Shown in pieces: positions 59,870 through 64,000 of a stretch of DNA of 64,000 nucleotides. The stretch's first letter is position 1. Each line of letters begins with the position of its first letter. A program made the translations under genes and the position numbers. The stretch is taken from NCBI RefSeq assembly GCF_003287455.1, contig NZ_PRLC01000003.1, positions 124,001 through 188,000 of the forward strand, given 5' to 3'. The notes under the pieces are model-generated. The model saw nothing but the letters and a program-made list of their open reading frames with translations, was not told the DNA's origin and did no database searches. This DNA is from Faecalibacterium hattorii (lineage in GTDB: Bacteria > Bacillota > Clostridia > Oscillospirales > Ruminococcaceae).

Positions 59870-60679
59870 TCACAGTCGGGCGCGGATGTCGTACACGATC
59901 TCCATAAAGCTGCGCACTCGCTCTTCGTCCACACGCCCGTTGAACACGCCGTCCTTCTTAAACGCAGTGCCCATGCAGACGGCATCGCAGTATTTCAGCT
60001 TCTCTCTCACATTCTCGTGACGGCAGCCGGTATTGCAGAACACCGGCACATTGCGGGGCTTTGCCACCTCGTAGACCTTGTTCAGGATGGAATCATCCGG
60101 CTCGCTGCCGGCAGAAGCGCCGGACACGCACAAGCCGTCTGCAAAGCCACCGAACATGATAGACTTTGCCACCACCTGAATATCCCGCTGCACCAGATAG
60201 CTGTCTGCCTCGGGGTTCACCTTGAACAGCAGCTTCATATCCGGGATCTCCAGCGCCTTGCGGTGGCGGACTGCCTCACCGCTGTTGGAGGTATAAAGGC
60301 CATATTCTCCCATGTATGCACCTGAGAAGCAGCTCCGGGCAAATCTTGCGCCGGTGGCAGCAGCAAGGTCGATGGTCGCGATGGGATTCTTGACCACATT
60401 GACGCCATAAGGCACCCGGATCAGCGGGCGCAGAGCGCCGATGATATAGGCCATCGCCGAGATCACTGCCACATCCGCCACCGGCTGGTAGGGCAGGCTG
60501 AATTCATTGGCAAACAGAATTCCGTCCACGCCGCCGTTCTGCAACGCCACGAGATCCTGCCGGGCGTGTTCCAGCACGGTGTCCATGCTGCCGCAGTAGC
60601 CGGGGTCGCCGGGCAGGGCATCCAGATGCAAAAGCGCAATGATTGGTTTTTCAACACCAAACATTTCCTGAGTCCACAT
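59870..60679 (-). CDS. BtpA/SgcQ-family TIM-barrel protein
   Basis: 269 residues from MWTQEMFGVEKPIIALLHLDALPGDP. LHLDALPGDPGY, ATGARFARSCFSGAYMGEYG and GGFADGLCVSGASAGSEPD match BtpA/SgcQ, which in gut bacteria occurs in sugar operons and has no proven reaction. ATG with AGGAG upstream; earlier in-frame codons look non-coding. Confidence 0.85.
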   Translation of the reverse strand: MWTQEMFGVEKPIIALLHLDALPGDPGYCGSMDTVLEHARQDLVALQNGGVDGILFANEFSLPYQPVADVAVISAMAYIIGALRPLIRVPYGVNVVKNPIATIDLAAATGARFARSCFSGAYMGEYGLYTSNSGEAVRHRKALEIPDMKLLFKVNPEADSYLVQRDIQVVAKSIMFGGFADGLCVSGASAGSEPDDSILNKVYEVAKPRNVPVFCNTGCRHENVREKLKYCDAVCMGTAFKKDGVFNGRVDEERVRSFMEIVYDIRARL

Positions 60680-60708
60680 GGTATTGCTCTCCTTTATATC
60701 CTTCCGTT

Positions 60709-61524
60709 TTAATCCAGTTCGTGCGTGTTGGCGCGCATCCACGCCACGGTGTCGTCAATGGCCTTGTCCGGGTCGATGTAATAGCGGCGGTCGCAAATTT
60801 CGAAGGAGCAGGTTCCCTCATAGCCGTGCGCCTTGATCTGGTCGTAATACTCTTTCATGGGGAAGTCCGCATCTCCCGGTACGGTATGGCCCCGGTCATT
60901 GAAATGAATGTGTTGCAGCTTATCACCCAAGTTGGCAAAGTAGTCATCGATGGTCTCTCCTGCGTAGGTCATCTGATCCATATCCACCATACCAACAACA
61001 GCGGGCGAATCGATCTCAGCAATCATCTTTGCCAGATCCTTGCTGGTAATGAGGACGTTAGTAGTGGTTACCTTCAACTCCTCCAGCAACAGAGTAACCC
61101 CCTTGCGCTCGGCGTAGGCAGCCAGAGTCCCCACACTCTCCCGGCAGAATTTCCAGGCTTCCTCGCGCGGCATATCAAAGTATCCAAACCCGGTGCTGAT
61201 TTGAATCGCGGGGCATTCCAAAAACTGGGCGGTATCAATCGCACGCTGGTAGTAGCGGATGCTGGACTCCCGGGTCAGGGTATCCTGAGTGCAGAAATTC
61301 ACTGGATAAACGCAGTTTTCCGGGGTCATGGCCATAACTGAAAGGTGATGACGGCGAATACTCTTATCCAGCTCTAAAAGACGGCTGACCGGATAGTCGA
61401 ACATGTTCAACTGAGGCGCACTGCAATAGAGATCGATACTGTCAAAGGGAGACCGCTCGACCTTATCCAGAAACTTCTCAATGGGATAGCGTACATAGTG
61501 ATAACTCATGGGCGCGAGTTTCAT
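60709..61524 (-). CDS. FrlC-like sugar isomerase/epimerase, paralogue 2
   Basis: 271 residues. MKLAPMSYHYVRYPIEKFLDKVER, TPENCVYPVNF, ISTGFGYFDM, LLLEELKVTTTN (Glu), GMVDMDQM and IHFNDRGHTVPGD. Clearly paralogous to the next gene upstream, collinear over its whole length and identical at many conserved positions. The metal ligands are kept. 66 bp gap to paralogue 1. Retention of both suggests different epimeric substrates or successive steps. Confidence 0.87.
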   Translation of the reverse strand: MKLAPMSYHYVRYPIEKFLDKVERSPFDSIDLYCSAPQLNMFDYPVSRLLELDKSIRRHHLSVMAMTPENCVYPVNFCTQDTLTRESSIRYYQRAIDTAQFLECPAIQISTGFGYFDMPREEAWKFCRESVGTLAAYAERKGVTLLLEELKVTTTNVLITSKDLAKMIAEIDSPAVVGMVDMDQMTYAGETIDDYFANLGDKLQHIHFNDRGHTVPGDADFPMKEYYDQIKAHGYEGTCSFEICDRRYYIDPDKAIDDTVAWMRANTHELD

Positions 61525-61590
61525 AAAAGACCATTCCTTTCTCTTCCATACAGGCAGCCCGATTTCTACGGGCTTCTGCCCCGAATAGGT

Positions 61591-62400
61591 TCAGGCTTTC
61601 AAAACATTCCGGATATAGTCGATATACGCATCGGTAGCCTTGTCCGGATCCAGATAATAGTCTCGGCTACACATCTCGCAGGAACACCAGCCCTGATAGC
61701 CCCTGCGGACAAGGGTGTCGTAATACTCCTTCATGGGCAGCCCGCCGGTTCCGGGGATCGTATGGTTCAGGTCACTGAAATGGACAAAGCCATACTTATC
61801 GCCCAGATTGTCAAAGTAATCGTTGATGTGCTCCCCGGCCTGAGACATCTGGTCGGTGTCGGAAAGACCCAGCAGATTGTCCGCGCCCACATCATCGATA
61901 AACTGTTTAAGCTCCTTGCTGGTAACCACCAGATTGGTGGTGGTTATCTTACAGGTCTCCATAAAGATGGTGACGCCTTTCTTTTTGGCGTACTCCGCCA
62001 GAAGCTGCACCGCCTCAACCTGACGTTTCCATGCCTCATCCTTGTCAGCATCATAATATCCCGTTCCCGGGCAAATCTGGATATGAGGACATTCCAAAAA
62101 CTGAGCCGTGTCAATCAGGCGCTGATAGTATCGCTGAGTCGATTCCCATGTCAGGAGATCCGATGTGGCCAGATTAACCGGATAGACGCAATTTTCGGCT
62201 GTCAGAACATAGGGGGTCAGGTGCCGATCCCGAATGTCGCGGTTCAACTGAATCAGCGCACCCAAAGAATAATCAAATGGGTTAAGCTGGGGGCCGGTGC
62301 AATAGATATCGATTCCATCCAAGCCGACCCGTTCCATCTTGTCAAGATACTTTCGTATAGGATATCGGAGATAGTGATAGCTCATCAGGGTAAATTTCAT
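61591..62400 (-). CDS. FrlC-like sugar isomerase/epimerase, paralogue 1
   Basis: 269 residues from MKFTLMSYHYLRYPIRKYLDKMER, the same start as paralogue 2. LTAENCVYPVNL, ICPGTGYYDADKDEA, IFMETCKITTTN (Glu), GLSDTDQMSQAGEH and VHFSDLNHTIPGTGG are the metal and substrate segments. Second gene of the operon, after the transporter. Confidence 0.87.
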   Translation of the reverse strand: MKFTLMSYHYLRYPIRKYLDKMERVGLDGIDIYCTGPQLNPFDYSLGALIQLNRDIRDRHLTPYVLTAENCVYPVNLATSDLLTWESTQRYYQRLIDTAQFLECPHIQICPGTGYYDADKDEAWKRQVEAVQLLAEYAKKKGVTIFMETCKITTTNLVVTSKELKQFIDDVGADNLLGLSDTDQMSQAGEHINDYFDNLGDKYGFVHFSDLNHTIPGTGGLPMKEYYDTLVRRGYQGWCSCEMCSRDYYLDPDKATDAYIDYIRNVLKA

Positions 62401-62492
62401 GGATACTTTCTCCCTAAAATCACTGCGTATGGATTGGGCGGTGGATCTGCACAAGGGCAGCCCACCGCCCAAATCCCGACGCGGCATAAAAA

Positions 62493-63815
62493 TTACAGGA
62501 TTACACTTGCCAACAGGAACGCTACTGCGGCATCCACGACGGCCATAACCAGAGAGGGTAACAGATAGCTGGTGTTGAATACGAATTTGCCGATTTTGGT
62601 CGTTCCCGCCGTATCAAAAGCGATGGCGGCCAGACTCTCGGAGGCAGCGGGAATCAGGAAGTGTGATCCGATGGTGACCCAGCCAGCCAGCAACACGGGA
62701 GTGCTGATGCCGAGTGCCAAGCCCAGCGGAATCACGATTGCGGTGGTGGAACCCTGCGAAGTAGTGATATTACCCACCAAATAGCAGGCAATAATGAATA
62801 CCCAAGGGTACTTATTGGTGAACTGCGAGACCGTCTCGGTCAGGAAGGTGGACTGCGCGCCGATGAAGATATTGACCATCCAGCACAGGCCAAGACAGAT
62901 GACGGCCGCAAACACACCGGACTTAAAAACGGGCATCTCAAGAATAGCATCGGCCTTTTTGTCCATCACAAGACAAATTACCGCAGCGGCGCAGAGCATG
63001 AAGATTTGGATGATGTCGGTCATGCCCATAGTGCTGCCGTCAGCCAAAACAGGACGCAGGGATTTGACCACACCCAGAAGAACGACGGCTACCATCGCAA
63101 CCAAGAAGGCGATGACAGAAATCTTGGACTGCTTGCTGAAAGAAGAGGTGTCGACCACTTTTTCTTCCTTGTGCCCACGCAGTACAAGGGTGCCATCGGC
63201 AACACGCCGCTGGAACTCGGGGTCATCTGCAAGTTCCTTGCCTCGCTTCATCATAACAAGGCCGGAAGCCAGAGAGCCAAGAAGGGTAGCAGGAATGACA
63301 ACCATCAGGACGGTAATCATATCTACGCTGCCCGACTCCTCCAAAAATCCTACCAGCGCGGCGGTAGCGGCGGCAAGCGGAGTGCCGCAGACCGCATTTT
63401 GGCTGGAAACCACAGAAGCGGCAATCGGCCGCTCGGGACGGACGCCGTTCTCGATGGCAATTTCGTTGATGATGGGCAGCAGGCTCCACAGAATGTGGCC
63501 GGTTCCGCAGCAGAAAACAAACAGCCAGCTGATCATGGGCGCCAGAATGGTGATTGATCTAGGATGTTTTCTCAAGATCTTCTCCGCAAGAGCCACCAGG
63601 TACTCAATACCACCCGCAGCCTGCATCGCGCCACCCGCAATAACCACGGCCAGAATAATTCGCAAAACCGTGAGCGGGGGATCCGACATGGGTGACTTAA
63701 AGATAAATGTAAAGACAAACGCGCCGACCGCACCGGCAAGCGTAAGGAAAACTCCTCCCTTGCGAACGCCCCAGAAGATGAGAAGGAGCATGATGACAAG
63801 CTCAATCCAGAACAT
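62493..63815 (-). CDS. Dcu-type anaerobic transporter (DcuA/DcuB-like)
   Basis: 440 residues from MFWIELVIMLLLIFW with AAGGAGAA before the ATG. About 10-12 helices. GTGHILWSLLPIINEIAIENGVRPERPIAASVVSSQ is the diagnostic Dcu segment. Family members exchange C4-dicarboxylates such as fumarate, aspartate and succinate; in this sugar operon it may carry a sugar acid or related dicarboxylate. The frame stays open upstream to the window edge (57 further codons from an ATG at 63,983), so the upstream sequence could encode an N-terminal extension. Confidence 0.85.
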   Translation of the reverse strand: MFWIELVIMLLLIFWGVRKGGVFLTLAGAVGAFVFTFIFKSPMSDPPLTVLRIILAVVIAGGAMQAAGGIEYLVALAEKILRKHPRSITILAPMISWLFVFCCGTGHILWSLLPIINEIAIENGVRPERPIAASVVSSQNAVCGTPLAAATAALVGFLEESGSVDMITVLMVVIPATLLGSLASGLVMMKRGKELADDPEFQRRVADGTLVLRGHKEEKVVDTSSFSKQSKISVIAFLVAMVAVVLLGVVKSLRPVLADGSTMGMTDIIQIFMLCAAAVICLVMDKKADAILEMPVFKSGVFAAVICLGLCWMVNIFIGAQSTFLTETVSQFTNKYPWVFIIACYLVGNITTSQGSTTAIVIPLGLALGISTPVLLAGWVTIGSHFLIPAASESLAAIAFDTAGTTKIGKFVFNTSYLLPSLVMAVVDAAVAFLLASVIL

Positions 63816-64000
63816 GATTTTTTCTCCTTTTTCTTTGATTTTTCCCAGCGACCGCATACCCAGCAAGTTCATGACGCTTTCTTTGCCTGCCGCCCCGGGC
63901 CCGTTTCCGTCAGTTTTCATCAGAAAGATGCGCACATTCTCTGTTACAAGCAATCCATCCCGATTTGTCTTTGTATTAGGCATCGAAATGTTATGCTTTG
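63816..64000 (-). other. open frame upstream of the Dcu-type gene, nature unclear
   Basis: Read on the minus strand, the frame of the transporter has no stop back to base 64,000. The encoded text (for example ENVRIFLMKTDGNGPGAAGKES, then VMNLLGMRSLGKIKEKGEKI) is hydrophilic and protein-like. It may be the C-terminal part of another gene joined in frame, an N-terminal extension of the transporter, or chance. A ribosome site at the internal ATG favours separate initiation there. Confidence 0.4.

Overview
The window looks like the chromosome of a gut Clostridium-cluster-IV bacterium, most likely Faecalibacterium or a close relative. The reasons are the GC-rich, Firmicute-type genes with strong AGGAGG ribosome sites, the arginine cluster, gut glycosidases with a GPH sugar transporter, TnpV and RepA-type integrative-element genes, and many dispersed palindromic repeats. 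This assignment is from pattern recognition, not from a search.

Layout. (1) 1-1.99 kb: a CobW-type metallochaperone GTPase with a His/Asp-rich linker (cut by the window start), a small esterase, and a 12-codon stub of a YaiI-like gene. (2) 1.99-20.57 kb: an 18.5 kb integrated island bounded by 59 bp direct repeats of the 3' half of tRNA-Ser(CGA). It carries replication/TnpV relics, a RloA/RloB (AbiL-like) pair, a C5-methyltransferase / double-GHKL-ATPase / receiver-HEPN operon, a type III restriction-modification operon with an AAA-DUF4435 (PARIS-like) gene between mod and res, a second esterase plus an intact yaiI-like gene, a 1 kb repeat/RNA region, and an excisionase and tyrosine integrase. 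No relaxase or conjugation gene is visible, so it appears to be a non-self-transmissible defence island. (3) 20.57-24.15 kb: a second, smaller element with its own integrase, excisionase-like genes and a truncated RepA. It has split the tRNA-Ser(CGA) gene at the anticodon loop and carries a complete, different tRNA-Ser(CGA) just downstream of the stranded host tRNA promoter and 5' half.

(4) 24.4-34.0 kb: glycoside use (GH2 beta-galactosidase, GPH-family symporter, GH3 beta-glucosidase), with shared promoter motifs in front of the GH2 and GH3 genes; two small membrane proteins; a MATE exporter; and a mannonate-type SDR. (5) 34.05-42.4 kb: a complete minus-strand arginine cluster in transcription order argG, argH-argC, argJ-argB, argD-argF, with an ArgR-box-like site upstream of argG and palindromic repeats between its blocks. 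(6) 42.8-55.1 kb: a secreted SLH-like surface protein, a GIY-YIG/GNAT fusion, a MYG1-like protein, a RelB/ParE toxin-antitoxin pair, an esterase-esterase-ATP-grasp operon, ilvE, a HAD phosphatase and a cysteine desulfidase. (7) 55.2-64.0 kb: a nine-gene minus-strand operon with a Dcu-type transporter, three FrlC-like isomerases, a BtpA/SgcQ-like TIM barrel, FGGY and PfkB kinases, an amidohydrolase and a YjbQ protein. It looks like a catabolic pathway for an unidentified sugar derivative.

The most interesting parts are the candidate methylase-GHKL-receiver/HEPN defence operon (5.8-10.1 kb) and the double integration into one tRNA gene with a whole-gene replacement tRNA (1.99-24.2 kb).
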